A DNA stretch of 37,911 nt from Candidatus Cryptobacteroides intestinigallinarum (GTDB lineage: Bacteria; Bacteroidota; Bacteroidia; Bacteroidales; UBA932), in contig JADIMK010000007.1 in NCBI GenBank assembly GCA_017694785.1, positions 1 through 37,911 on the forward strand, read 5' to 3'. The notes below the pieces were generated by a model, which saw only the letters and a program-made list of their open reading frames with translations, was not told where the DNA came from and ran no database searches. The position numbers were made by a program, and so were the translations under genes. Below, piece by piece: positions 26,169-34,923 of the stretch (its first letter is position 1; each line of letters begins with the position of its first letter).

Positions 26169-27629
26169 ATGAAACACTCAGACATCATAATAATAGGCGG
26201 AGGAGCGGCCGGAATGATGGCAGCATACGGAGCGGCACCAGAGCTCAGAAGATCTTCAGCAGGTAAGGACACCCAGGTCCCGGAAGTGACTGTCCTCGAA
26301 AAGATGCCCCGCCCAGGCCGGAAAATAATGATAACAGGGAAAGGAAGATGCAATATAACAACTACCCGTGGATGGCAGGACTTCTCTTCCCACATCCATC
26401 CGAAGCCCAATCCGCTGAAGATGGCTTTCTACAATTTCTCCACAGGAGATACAGTGAGATTCTTCAATGAGCATGGACTCGAGACAGTGGAAGAAAGAGG
26501 AGAGAGGGTCTTTCCCGCTTCCCAGAAAGCTGCGGACGTGGTCGATACGCTTTACAAGGCGGCGTCAGAAGCCGGAGCAATATTCGAGACAGGGTGCGAA
26601 GTGACGGACATCACCGTTGAAGCTAAAGACATTGCAGCTGAAGATACTGACACAGCCGCTGAAGAGACGGACAAAGACGGAGCAGCAGATATGCGCAGAT
26701 TCAGGATAACCTGCGCCGACGGCCGGAAATTCTCCTGCAGGAAGCTGATCATCACTACCGGAGGACTGTCATATCCAGGGACAGGATCGACCGGAGACGG
26801 CTACAGATGGGCGGAATCCCTCGGACACACAGTAAGCAGATGCTTTCCTTCACTCACGGCTGTGGTCCCGGAAGGCTACAAGACAGAAAGCAAGATATCT
26901 TCAAGGGGCGACAATGACATGACGAGCCCGGCATCTGATGGCACAGGCAAAAGGCTGAAGGGACACATCGACAGGAGCACTCCGCTATCGGAGACCGGTT
27001 CGGCCCTCAACGGCAACCAGCTGAAGAACATAGGTCTTACACTTTTCATAGACGGAAGTCCTGTCCAGGAAGAATTCGGCGACATAGACTTTACTGACGG
27101 CGGACTTGAGGGACCTGTCGGATTCAAGATAAGCCGGCGCTGCGTGAATGCCATCCTCAACGGGAGCAAAGCTTCGATATCCATAGACCTGAAGCCGGCA
27201 GTCAGTCCGGAAGCCCTGTCTAAAAGGATAGATTCGCTCTGGAAAGAAATAGTAGCCGACCGCCGGAGCCAGGGCAAAAGCTACAGCGACAGGTTCAAGG
27301 TCCTCCTTGGCAAAGTCATCCCGATGTCTCTCATCAAAGGTTTCATCCGCTGCAGCCAGAGGCTTGACCACAGGAATCTGGCTTCTGCACTGAAGAACTG
27401 GAAAATGGACATCAAGGGATATGTAGGCTTCGAAAGATGTGTCATCACTGCCGGTGGAGTAAGCACAGCAGAGATAGTTGCAAAGACAATGGAGTCAAAG
27501 GTATGTCCGGGGCTGTATTTCGCCGGTGAGATACTTGACCTTGACGGAGATACGGGAGGCTTCAATCTTCAGACTGCCTTCTCGACAGGAATGCTCGCAG
27601 GAGAATCCGCTGCAAAAGCGCTTCTGTAG
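26169..27629 (+). CDS. YhiN/HI0933-family flavoprotein
   Basis: This 486-residue FAD-binding protein of the HI0933/YhiN family is a putative NAD(P)/FAD-dependent oxidoreductase; related BaiN proteins act in bile-acid reduction, but that role is not shown by sequence alone. The N-terminal dinucleotide-binding motif is IIIGGGAAGMMAA (residues 7-19), then EKMPRPGRKIMITGKGRCN. The C-terminus has GGVSTAEI and LYFAGEILDLDGDTGGFNLQ, which close the FAD site. Residues about 150-174 are an added acidic stretch of near-7-residue repeats (DIAAEDTDTAAEETDKDGA), encoded by tandem near-repeats. The 5' end is divergent from the tRNA-Thr gene. Confidence 0.88.
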   Translation: MKHSDIIIIGGGAAGMMAAYGAAPELRRSSAGKDTQVPEVTVLEKMPRPGRKIMITGKGRCNITTTRGWQDFSSHIHPKPNPLKMAFYNFSTGDTVRFFNEHGLETVEERGERVFPASQKAADVVDTLYKAASEAGAIFETGCEVTDITVEAKDIAAEDTDTAAEETDKDGAADMRRFRITCADGRKFSCRKLIITTGGLSYPGTGSTGDGYRWAESLGHTVSRCFPSLTAVVPEGYKTESKISSRGDNDMTSPASDGTGKRLKGHIDRSTPLSETGSALNGNQLKNIGLTLFIDGSPVQEEFGDIDFTDGGLEGPVGFKISRRCVNAILNGSKASISIDLKPAVSPEALSKRIDSLWKEIVADRRSQGKSYSDRFKVLLGKVIPMSLIKGFIRCSQRLDHRNLASALKNWKMDIKGYVGFERCVITAGGVSTAEIVAKTMESKVCPGLYFAGEILDLDGDTGGFNLQTAFSTGMLAGESAAKALL

Positions 27630-27658
27630 ACCCAGAGCCGTGCGGTTATGCCTCAGGA

Positions 27659-29092
27659 TCAACGGCTGATGACACCAGAGCCGATCATCTGGTCATCATC
27701 ATACCACACTGCGAACTGTCCAGGGGTTATTCCCCTCTGCGGTTCATCAAAAAGGATGAACATCCCGTTGTCTCTCCTTATCAGGAATGCATCCTGGAGC
27801 GGCTGGCGGTAACGGATCCGTACCCTGAAGCGGCGTATCTCGCCTGGCTTCATGGCCAGATCTTCCCTGATCCAGTGGATTTCCTCCGGAAGTATCCGCA
27901 GACAGCTCCTGGAAAGCCCTTTATGGTGATGTCCTTCCCCTACATATATTGTATTTGTCTGGATATCCGTCTGTATGACAAATACTGAATCCTTGTGTCC
28001 TCCGGCATTAAGGCCCTTCCTCTGCCCTATCGTATAGAACTGTGCCCCGTCGTGCTTCCCGATTATCTTGCCGAAAGGATTGTCCTTGTACCTTGTCTTC
28101 TTGACATGGTGTTTGCCGGAGCGGTATGTCTCAGTCTCGAAGCGTATCCCTCCGTATGTTACCGGCTCCGAAAGCCTTTCGAAGGAAGAGTCATCAAGCG
28201 CAGCTATCTTCTCCCTTGAGAACTCTGTCTCACCGATGCAGCCGCCCTCATGCTGAGGATTGCCTTTCACAGTCCTTCCGGACGTTGCATCAGTCTTCGC
28301 ATCAGATATATAGTCTGTCACAAGCTGGACATCTCCATCATAACTGTCCTTTTTGAGGGAATTGAGGGTAGTCTTTATAAAATTGTACTGAGGATCAGCA
28401 TCATAGAACGCATCATACACCTCGACTATATCACCCTCATGAGGCTTCAGCTGCTGCTGGAGGAAAGTCGGCAGATCCACCTTCCCGACAAAGCATATCC
28501 CTTGGGAATCCTTCTTGTCTGCCGACGGCAGGTCTGCTTCATGAGCAATGCGGCGGACCTCCGGTTTCTCAATGTCACCTATAGGAAACAACGCCCTTGA
28601 CAGCTGCTCCTGCGTGAGCTGACAGAGGAAATAGCTCTGGTCCTTGTTGGGATCTGTCCCGGCGAATATCCTGTACACCGGAGAGCCGTCCGGACCTTTG
28701 ATCTCATCTTTCCTGCAGTAATGGCCGGTCGCCACATAATCTGCCCCGAGCTTCATCGCGCACTTCATGAAAGCATCGAACTTGATCTCTCTGTTGCACA
28801 ATACGTCTGGATTCGGAGTCCGGCCCTTTGAATATTCGTCGAACATATAGTCCACGACCCTCTTGCGGTATTCATCGCTCAAGTCCACAAAATAGAACGG
28901 TATACCTATCTTCCTCGCCACCATCTCAGCGACAAAGCGGTCCTCCTCCCACTCACAGTCTCCGTGTAGCGTACCAGTAGTATCATGCCAGTTCTGCATG
29001 AACAGTGCAAATACATCATGACCGGCCTTCTTGAGAAGAAGGGCGGCCACACTCGAATCGACACCTCCGGACAATCCTATACAGACTTTCAT
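27659..29092 (-). CDS. mnmA: tRNA-specific 2-thiouridylase MnmA, with a large insertion
   Basis: MnmA adds sulfur to U34 of certain tRNAs. The PP-loop is GLSGGVDSS near residues 6-14. The catalytic cysteines are Cys99 (VLCNREIKFD) and Cys200 (GICFVG). The C-terminal beta domain has YTIGQRKGLNAGGH, and the protein ends with a Gly-rich motif and VWYDDDQMIGSGVI. At 477 residues it is about 110 longer than the usual 360-380. The extra part, residues about 228-341, lies between PHEGDIVEVYD and GKIIGKHDGAQFYTIGQRKG. It is charged and has no membrane segment. I chose the ATG at 29092; the start two codons earlier would be TTG. Confidence 0.9.
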   Translation of the reverse strand: MKVCIGLSGGVDSSVAALLLKKAGHDVFALFMQNWHDTTGTLHGDCEWEEDRFVAEMVARKIGIPFYFVDLSDEYRKRVVDYMFDEYSKGRTPNPDVLCNREIKFDAFMKCAMKLGADYVATGHYCRKDEIKGPDGSPVYRIFAGTDPNKDQSYFLCQLTQEQLSRALFPIGDIEKPEVRRIAHEADLPSADKKDSQGICFVGKVDLPTFLQQQLKPHEGDIVEVYDAFYDADPQYNFIKTTLNSLKKDSYDGDVQLVTDYISDAKTDATSGRTVKGNPQHEGGCIGETEFSREKIAALDDSSFERLSEPVTYGGIRFETETYRSGKHHVKKTRYKDNPFGKIIGKHDGAQFYTIGQRKGLNAGGHKDSVFVIQTDIQTNTIYVGEGHHHKGLSRSCLRILPEEIHWIREDLAMKPGEIRRFRVRIRYRQPLQDAFLIRRDNGMFILFDEPQRGITPGQFAVWYDDDQMIGSGVISR

Positions 29093-29199
29093 ACCCAAAT
29101 CTGACTTTCATTTTGAAACAATCAGCTTTTTATGCAGCAAAAAACGCAGTATATCCAGCCGAAAGGTTCAAGAAATATACAAAATCAGCAATAAATAGT

Positions 29200-29207
29200 T
29201 ATATTTG
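29200..29207 (+). promoter_or_regulatory. Candidate -7 box of cdd
   Basis: TATATTTG is an exact TAnnTTTG match, 127 bp before the cdd start. No clear -33 box was found. Confidence 0.35.
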
Positions 29208-29333
29208 CTTACTGTGTCAGCAATTGCAGACGACAGATATACCATGGAGCCCGGCAGTACAGGCAGAAGAACTTGACTGCAGTACCATAGTCTCCAGGGC
29301 ATTGGTTGCAAATATAACATATAACGACGATAT

Positions 29334-29810
29334 ATGAAAGACTGCGAAATCAACATCAGATACACCGAATTCAGCTCTCCGGAAGAAATGTCAGCTGAAG
29401 ACAGAGAGCTTGCCGAGGCTGCAGTTGAAGCTGCGTCCAAGGCATATGCTCCATATTCACATTTCAATGTGGGAGCGGCTGTCCGGCTTTCCAGCGGAGA
29501 GATTGTAACAGGCTCAAACCAGGAGAATGCGGCTTTTCCGTCGGGCCTCTGCGCTGAGCGCACTGCAATGTTCTATGCAGCGGCACACTATCCTGATGCG
29601 GCGATGCTTTCTCTGGCTGTCGCCGCCTGCAAGGACGGCAAGCTGTGCAGCGTACCGGCAACCCCTTGCGGGGCATGCCGTCAGGTAATGGCTGAATACC
29701 AGGACCGTGGTGGTCACAACATGGAGATAATCATGGTTGGAGCTGAAAAGACATGGAAATTCAGCCGCGTCGATGATATCCTTCCGCTCATATTCGACAG
29801 CCTGAAATAA
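29334..29810 (+). CDS. cdd: Cytidine deaminase
   Basis: This 158-residue cytidine deaminase converts cytidine and deoxycytidine to uridine and deoxyuridine in pyrimidine salvage. The zinc site is made by Cys73-Ala-Glu75 (LCAERTAMF, with the catalytic Glu) and by Cys112-x2-Cys115 (TPCGACRQ). YSHFNVGAAV (41-50) forms the substrate side. The length is at the upper end for the homotetrameric class. The gene is followed by the SRP RNA promoter within 2 bp of its stop codon. It is divergent from mnmA, with about 240 bp between them. Confidence 0.94.
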   Translation: MKDCEINIRYTEFSSPEEMSAEDRELAEAAVEAASKAYAPYSHFNVGAAVRLSSGEIVTGSNQENAAFPSGLCAERTAMFYAAAHYPDAAMLSLAVAACKDGKLCSVPATPCGACRQVMAEYQDRGGHNMEIIMVGAEKTWKFSRVDDILPLIFDSLK

Positions 29811-29811
29811 T

Positions 29812-29841
29812 TTTGCGTTAATGAAATTTTGACTATCTTTG
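29812..29841 (+). promoter_or_regulatory. Promoter of the SRP RNA gene
   Basis: TTTG at 29812-29815 and TATCTTTG at 29834-29841 are 18 bp apart, matching the Bacteroidota -33 and -7 elements. The first base of the RNA is expected near 29846. Confidence 0.7.
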
Positions 29842-29845
29842 CATC

Positions 29846-29946
29846 GGGTAAGTCTTACACGACCAGCTCCCTCTGAATCCCCCAGGGCCGGAAGGCAGCA
29901 AGGGCAGGAGGTTGTAGCGGTGCGATGTAATAAGCTTACCCTTTTT
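29846..29946 (+). ncRNA. ffs: SRP RNA (4.5S-like)
   Basis: The signal recognition particle RNA binds Ffh and helps target membrane proteins. The hallmark SRP core (CAGGGCCGGAAGGCAGCAAG) begins at 29883. The ends, GGGTAAG (29846-29852) and CTTACCC (29935-29941), pair to close the RNA. It ends in a run of six T bases at 29942-29947, so the final helix also serves as terminator. It is about 100 nt, the short bacterial form. The bioD gene ends 10 bp away on the other strand. Confidence 0.93.
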
Positions 29947-29955
29947 TCGTATATG

Positions 29956-30600
29956 CTATTCCAACACCGGCACTGTCATATAGTCGGCATCAGGATAGTT
30001 CCTTTCAAGATAATCCTGGATATACCTCTGGGTATCGGCCGAGATAGTACTGTCCTCCTCTTCCGGATAGAGATTGAACATGAGCATGGCAAGCTCAAGT
30101 CCATGGTTCCTTGCAGCCTCAAGGCTCAGAAGCGTGTGGTTGATGCTGCCGAGCTTGCCTGATGTCACAAGTATAAGAGGCCAGCCCTGAGCTGCAGCAT
30201 AGTCAAGAGTAAGGAGATTCCTTGTAAGAGGTACCATAAGACCGCCTGCCCCTTCTACAAGCACAGCGTCATACCTTGAAGAAAGCTCTCTGACTGAGGC
30301 TTCTATCTTCTTGAAATCGATTTCTCTGCCGTCTATTTCAGCTGCAAGGTGCGGTGAGCACGGATAAGAGAATATCTCAGGCATAGTCAGCTTCATATCA
30401 TCTTCCGGAAGCATGCTGCATCCCATTATCCTGCGATGCACCTCAATGTCTTCTGACATGTCACCGTTGCCTGTCTGGACAAGCTTGTGGGTGATGGTCC
30501 TGCGGCCGTTCTCATTCCAGACCTTCGCCAGATAGCCGGTCGCATAGCTTTTGCCGGTACCGGTATCTATACCGCTTACAAAAAATACATTCTTTTCCAT
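29956..30600 (-). CDS. bioD: Dethiobiotin synthetase
   Basis: BioD closes the ureido ring of dethiobiotin from 7,8-diaminopelargonate, CO2 and ATP. The 214-residue protein has the P-loop SGIDTGTGKSYATGY (residues 9-23), YDAVLVEGAGGLMVPL for the second active-site loop and the LLVTSGKLGSINHTLLSLEA-like stretch LILVTSGKLGSINHTLL further on. It is the last gene of the biotin operon on the minus strand. The 87-bp gap to bioC holds three 22-bp tandem repeats. Confidence 0.94.
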   Translation of the reverse strand: MEKNVFFVSGIDTGTGKSYATGYLAKVWNENGRRTITHKLVQTGNGDMSEDIEVHRRIMGCSMLPEDDMKLTMPEIFSYPCSPHLAAEIDGREIDFKKIEASVRELSSRYDAVLVEGAGGLMVPLTRNLLTLDYAAAQGWPLILVTSGKLGSINHTLLSLEAARNHGLELAMLMFNLYPEEEDSTISADTQRYIQDYLERNYPDADYMTVPVLE

Positions 30601-30614
30601 TTTACATTTGTCAT

Positions 30615-30680
30615 TTATCGTATCGATAGTATTATTTTATCGTAACAATAGTCTTATATTATCGTATCAATTATTATGAT
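30615..30680. repeat. 22-bp tandem repeat x3 before bioD
   Basis: TTATCGTA starts at 30615, 30637 and 30659, with each 22-bp unit otherwise imperfectly conserved (such as TCGATAGTATTATT and ACAATAGTCTTATA). On the minus strand the array lies directly upstream of bioD. Confidence 0.8.
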
Positions 30681-30687
30681 ATGGGTA

Positions 30688-31530
30688 TCACTTTTTCCTC
30701 GCAATCACGTAAAGGGGATGATATGTCAGACGCACAGTCCCGTCCGGGTCGGAAAACAGGTCTGAATACCTGCTGCAGAAACTCTCCAGACGAGACCTCG
30801 TCCAAGGTTCTTTTCTAAGGCCTGTTACTCCTGTCAGTTTCATGTGCCGCAGCACTTCTTCAGGGGAGGCGAAGGAGAGTACAGCTTCACTTTCTTCAGC
30901 GTAGATAATGTCAAACTTTCCTGAGACAAGTCCTGTAAGCTCAGAAAGAGTCTGATATGGGATAGAAATACCTTCCAGGGCAGCAATCTCGCTCATGTTC
31001 AACGGTCCGAAAGAGCTGAACGCCAGGATTCCTCCTTCCCTGAGGGCTGCGCTGCACTTGTCCAGGAATGCAGGAAGATCTGCAAACCACTGCAAGGCAG
31101 AAGATGACATTATAAGATCCAGATTCACCGGAAATACCACTGTCTCAGCATCTCCTGGCAGGAATTCGGTCCGTCCGGGCTCCAGAAGATCTTCCAGCAT
31201 AGACGAGACCTCTGGACAAAGATCGTTCAGCCAAATCCTGTCCGGACAGAAATCCTTGAGGAACATCCTTGACAGCATACCAGTGCCGCAGCCGACCTCC
31301 AGCACCCGTGAGGGCCCTGTCGGGACAGCTTTCAGCTCCTGATCCGCCGATCTGAGGACCGTGGACAACACCTCAAATTCTGAATCTTTTGCCCCATGGC
31401 CATGCAGACCTAAGCCATATTCTGCCATCAGATGGCAAAGATACCCGGCTATCTGCCTCTGGACATGGGCATTGTCGTCATACGACCTCACTGCCTTCGC
31501 AAAACGTGCCCTTACAATGTCTTTATCCAT
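30688..31530 (-). CDS. bioC: Malonyl-ACP O-methyltransferase
   Basis: BioC methylates the free carboxyl of malonyl-ACP so that fatty acid synthesis can elongate it to pimeloyl-ACP methyl ester. The SAM motif I is RVLEVGCGTGML near residues 75-86, motif II-like DRIWLNDLCPEV follows, and LDLIMSSSALQWF is typical of BioC. At 280 residues it has a normal length, with a small Gly/Ala insertion near residue 45. It overlaps the 3' end of bioG by 19 bp, showing translational coupling. Confidence 0.93.
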   Translation of the reverse strand: MDKDIVRARFAKAVRSYDDNAHVQRQIAGYLCHLMAEYGLGLHGHGAKDSEFEVLSTVLRSADQELKAVPTGPSRVLEVGCGTGMLSRMFLKDFCPDRIWLNDLCPEVSSMLEDLLEPGRTEFLPGDAETVVFPVNLDLIMSSSALQWFADLPAFLDKCSAALREGGILAFSSFGPLNMSEIAALEGISIPYQTLSELTGLVSGKFDIIYAEESEAVLSFASPEEVLRHMKLTGVTGLRKEPWTRSRLESFCSRYSDLFSDPDGTVRLTYHPLYVIARKK

Positions 31531-32216
31531 TCTCCTTCTGTAAGTCTTGAAAACAAGTCTTCATCAAAATGCGGAGATGCCGTCCTTATGACTCTTCCGG
31601 CACGGTCTTTCCACGCTCTTTCCTGATTTTCTGCAGGAAATATCATGTCCTTCTCCCCTATTACCGCATAATTCCACCTCAGAGGCTCTCCTTCTGAACA
31701 TCTTCCGGACACAGCTTCATCGAGGAACGCGAGTTCATCACGGAGCTCGGCAACAGTCCTTGAAGGCAGATGTGAAGAAAAATACTCAAGATGATCTCCG
31801 CACATACGCCGTCTGAACTTCCTTAGGGTAATATCCGCTTTGCTGCCATCCGACAGATTGTCCAGCGTACCATTGAAGACTGACGTCGGTATCCCGCAGG
31901 AATCATCCACCGGAGACAATGTGCCGCCGACAGCAATGGCTTCCGATATCTTCGCCGCTGCTCTTCGGCCTGCATCTGACGAGCCGAGCACTGTATCAGC
32001 TACCCAGACCCCCATGGACCAGGCAATAAGGCGTATCTCTGAATAGCCGTCAAGCAGTCCATAGTTGAAATCCAGATCCCTGTAATCATAGCACAGAAGC
32101 ATGTCATACCCGTCTTCTGTCTTGCAGCCTGAGAACATCTCCGGGCCGCTTCCCCATCCTCCGAACAGCAAGATGAGCCTGCTGCGTCCTTTATCTACAA
32201 GAAATTCCTGTCTCAT
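31512..32216 (-). CDS. bioG: Pimeloyl-ACP methyl ester esterase BioG
   Basis: BioG removes the methyl group from pimeloyl-ACP methyl ester and so ends the chain-elongation phase. It is a small alpha/beta hydrolase. The nucleophile is Ser67 in IAWSMGVW. LILLFGGWGSGPEMF (near residues 14-28) gives the oxyanion region, and the C-terminal His is probably in the final FD/HFDE stretch. BioG replaces BioH in many Bacteroidota, and the place between bioF and bioC confirms the role. It has 234 residues, overlaps bioC by 19 bp and lies 125 bp after bioF. Confidence 0.9.
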   Translation of the reverse strand: MRQEFLVDKGRSRLILLFGGWGSGPEMFSGCKTEDGYDMLLCYDYRDLDFNYGLLDGYSEIRLIAWSMGVWVADTVLGSSDAGRRAAAKISEAIAVGGTLSPVDDSCGIPTSVFNGTLDNLSDGSKADITLRKFRRRMCGDHLEYFSSHLPSRTVAELRDELAFLDEAVSGRCSEGEPLRWNYAVIGEKDMIFPAENQERAWKDRAGRVIRTASPHFDEDLFSRLTEGEWIKTL

Positions 32217-32244
32217 TGTCTATAATGCAATAATTTCATCCTTT

Positions 32245-32315
32245 TACCTGTTTCTTACCTTCCACCCGTGTCCAGACTTTCGTCCGTTTTCTGACTTCCA
32301 CCAGTTCCTGACTTC
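32245..32315. repeat. Degenerate 17-19-bp tandem repeat x4 between bioF and bioG
   Basis: Four contiguous units lie at 32245-32262, 32263-32281, 32282-32298 and 32299-32315. They end in ACCTTC, GACTTTC, GACTTC and GACTTC. The array is in the 125-bp gap upstream of bioG. Confidence 0.65.
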
Positions 32316-32317
32316 TT

Positions 32318-32331
32318 CAGACAAATGTCTG
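32318..32331. repeat. 14-bp inverted repeat behind bioF
   Basis: CAGACAAATGTCTG has 6-bp arms around two bases. It lies 10 bp after the bioF stop codon on the minus strand. It has no T tract and is not clearly a terminator. Confidence 0.5.
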
Positions 32332-32341
32332 CGCAGGTATG

Positions 32342-33565
32342 TCATTTTACCTGGCCTTCCGGATGTACTGGACCTAATATTTCAGCCGCAGCTGATATGA
32401 ATCTGTCCATATCCTCGTCTGTAATGGCAGCTGTAAGGGAAATCCTGAGCCTTGAAGTCCCTTCCGGTACTGTCGGTGGTCTCACCGGCATAAGGCAGAA
32501 GCCTCTGTGCCGGAACTCAGCTGCGAGCTTTCCTGCCAGAAAACTGTCTCCTACCGTAACAGGAATTATCTGGCTTCCTGAAGTCGAAGTAAATCCATAT
32601 CCGGCAAGAGTATTCCGGAGTCTTGCAGAAATCCTTTCAAGATGTCTTCGCCTTTCTTCCATGTAAGGAAGTGCCCTCAGGACATGAAGAGTCCACAACA
32701 TATTCACAGGCGGAAGAGCCGTAGTGAATATGAAAGGCCTCATCCTGTTGACAAGCAGAAGCCTGTTTTCCTCTGAGCAGACAGTGAAGCCGCCTATTGA
32801 GGCAAGAGCCTTTCCCAGAGTGCCGCAGAGGAAGTCAATGTCTCCGATGCAGCCCTGTTCCTCAGCAACTCCCAGGCCCTTGCTTCCGCGAAGACCGGCT
32901 GCATGGGCTTCATCCACATACAGCACGACATTCGGGTATCTCCTCCTGATGGACGCCAGACGCCTGAGGTCCGTCACATCCCCATCCATGCTGAATATGC
33001 TTTCAGTGACTATGAAGACAGTCCCGGAGCTGCCGTGATGTCTTTCGACAAGGCTTTCAAGCTGATCCAGGTCCTGATGACGAAAACGCACATTCCTGCA
33101 TCTGCACAGCCTCATGCCGTCTATTATGCTAGCATGAACGAGCTTGTCGGCCAGGATAATGTCCCCTTCCTCAGCCACAGCAGGAAGAATCCCGGAATTC
33201 ATGTGATAACCGCTCCCTAACACAAGCGCAGCCTCCTTCCCGTACAGGGATGCCAGTTCGGCCTCGACCTCCCTGTATATATTGAAATTTCCTGTCAGAA
33301 GGCGAGATGATGAAGATGAGAACAGAAAGTCCTCCGGTATCTCATTACCACAGTCCTTAAGTCTCGCGGACAGTTTCTCCGCAAATCCGCGATAGAAATC
33401 GGCATCGGAAGCCAGACCGAGATAGTCGTTGGATGACAGGTTGAGCATCCTTTCCTGTCCGGAAGCCACGTCCTTGCCCTTATGGTCCATCTGCGACAAA
33501 ATCCTCAGATTGCCGCTTTCCTTCAGTGAACCTATGATCTTGTCTGCATCCATATTCCTACTCAT
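32342..33565 (-). CDS. bioF: 8-amino-7-oxononanoate synthase
   Basis: BioF condenses pimeloyl-ACP with L-alanine using PLP. It is an alpha-oxoamine synthase: [11 protein letters not shown] near the N-terminus, [13 protein letters not shown] in the middle and [14 protein letters not shown] with the PLP-binding Lys. The C-terminus has [25 protein letters not shown] and [12 protein letters not shown] chose the ATG at 33565 because it overlaps the bioA stop by 8 bp (ATGAGTAG). The longer in-frame start at 33637 would add 24 non-homologous residues inside bioA. Another ATG is four codons further on. It has 407 residues. Confidence 0.93.
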   Translation of the reverse strand: MSRNMDADKIIGSLKESGNLRILSQMDHKGKDVASGQERMLNLSSNDYLGLASDADFYRGFAEKLSARLKDCGNEIPEDFLFSSSSSRLLTGNFNIYREVEAELASLYGKEAALVLGSGYHMNSGILPAVAEEGDIILADKLVHASIIDGMRLCRCRNVRFRHQDLDQLESLVERHHGSSGTVFIVTESIFSMDGDVTDLRRLASIRRRYPNVVLYVDEAHAAGLRGSKGLGVAEEQGCIGDIDFLCGTLGKALASIGGFTVCSEENRLLLVNRMRPFIFTTALPPVNMLWTLHVLRALPYMEERRRHLERISARLRNTLAGYGFTSTSGSQIIPVTVGDSFLAGKLAAEFRHRGFCLMPVRPPTVPEGTSRLRISLTAAITDEDMDRFISAAAEILGPVHPEGQVK

Positions 33566-34916
33566 TTCTGCCGGATCCGGCATGTCCGTCTGCACTACAG
33601 TTGCCTGCCGTAGTTCCGTCATTGCCGGCATTTCCATACGGTATTTCCGCAGTTATCTTCACAAGGGCACAGGTCAGCTGCGAGAGTTCTTCCTTGCTTA
33701 TTACATAAGGAGGCATTATATACACAAGCCTTCCGAAAGGCCGTACCCAAATGCCTTCTTCAATGAATCTTTTCTGCATCCAGGCCATGTCCACCGGCTG
33801 CCTTGTCTCAATGACACCGATTGCTCCAAGTACCCTGACATCCGCAACCTGAGGGAGAGAAGCCGCTGGAGACAGTTCCTTCCGCATCTGGGATTCAATC
33901 GCTGCTACCTTCTCTTGCCATCCCGAAGACAGGAGAAGATCTGTGCTTGCCTTAGCCACTGCACAAGCGAGAGGATTGGCCATGAACGTCGGTCCATGCA
34001 TGAATGCATAGGGATAATTGTCGGATATAGTCCCGGCGACCTTGTCTGTAGTCAGTACGGCAGATAGGGTCATATACCCTCCTGTCAGGGATTTGCCTAT
34101 GCACATGATGTCTGGCTTCACGCCGGCATGTTCCCAGGCAAAAAGCTTTCCTGTCCTTCCGAAGCCTGTAGCTATCTCATCGAATATCACCAGGATACCG
34201 TAGTGTCTACAGAGGGCGGCAGCCTGCCTGAGATACTCCGGATGATAGAACCACATGCCTCCCGCCCCTTGCACTACCGGTTCAAGGATGAGCGCCGCAA
34301 TGGTGCTGTGGTGCTCTTCGAGCATCTTTTCCAGAGGCAGGATATCATCTTTCTGCCACTCCCCGTCAAAACGGCTGCGTGGTGAAGGTACAAAATACCT
34401 TGCAGGAAGTGCATCTCCGAATATGCTGTGCATCCCGGTTACGGGATCACACACAGACATAGCATTCCATGTGTCACCATGGTAACCGGACCTGATTGTG
34501 ACGAAATCGGTTCTTTCAGGATGTCCAGCAGCATAATGGTACTGGACAGCCATCTTCATCGCCACTTCCACTGCGACCGAGCCGCTGTCGGCATAGAAAA
34601 TATGAGTAAATTCCTCTGGGAGAATAGAAAGAAGAGTCTTCCCGAGCTCGATAGCAGGGTCATGGGTCAGACCTCCGAACATCACATGCGACATCTTGTC
34701 CAGCTGTGCCTTTGCCGCCTCGTTTAGCACTGGATTGTTGTAGCCGTGGATGGCACACCACCACGAAGACATGCCTTCGATGAGTTCTGTCCCGTCTTCA
34801 AGTGTTATCCGGCAGCCATGCGCCTCCTTTACCTTGTATGCAGGCAACGGTCTTGTCGCCGATGCATACGGATGCCACAGATGCCTGATGTCAAACTCAT
34901 CTGTCACCTTTTCCAT
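33558..34916 (-). CDS. bioA: Adenosylmethionine-8-amino-7-oxononanoate aminotransferase
   Basis: BioA makes 7,8-diaminopelargonate using SAM as amino donor. This class III PLP aminotransferase has [12 protein letters not shown] near the start, [42 protein letters not shown] (Asp246) and [14 protein letters not shown] with the PLP Lys275. The C-terminus extends beyond the usual end with a short Gly/Asn/Ser tail ([20 protein letters not shown]) encoded before the 8-bp overlap with bioF. I chose the ATG at 34916, 8 bp after the bioB stop. An ATG at 34937 would overlap bioB by 14 bp and is also possible. Confidence 0.93.
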   Translation of the reverse strand: MEKVTDEFDIRHLWHPYASATRPLPAYKVKEAHGCRITLEDGTELIEGMSSWWCAIHGYNNPVLNEAAKAQLDKMSHVMFGGLTHDPAIELGKTLLSILPEEFTHIFYADSGSVAVEVAMKMAVQYHYAAGHPERTDFVTIRSGYHGDTWNAMSVCDPVTGMHSIFGDALPARYFVPSPRSRFDGEWQKDDILPLEKMLEEHHSTIAALILEPVVQGAGGMWFYHPEYLRQAAALCRHYGILVIFDEIATGFGRTGKLFAWEHAGVKPDIMCIGKSLTGGYMTLSAVLTTDKVAGTISDNYPYAFMHGPTFMANPLACAVAKASTDLLLSSGWQEKVAAIESQMRKELSPAASLPQVADVRVLGAIGVIETRQPVDMAWMQKRFIEEGIWVRPFGRLVYIMPPYVISKEELSQLTCALVKITAEIPYGNAGNDGTTAGNCSADGHAGSGRNE

Positions 34917-34923
34917 ATCTACC

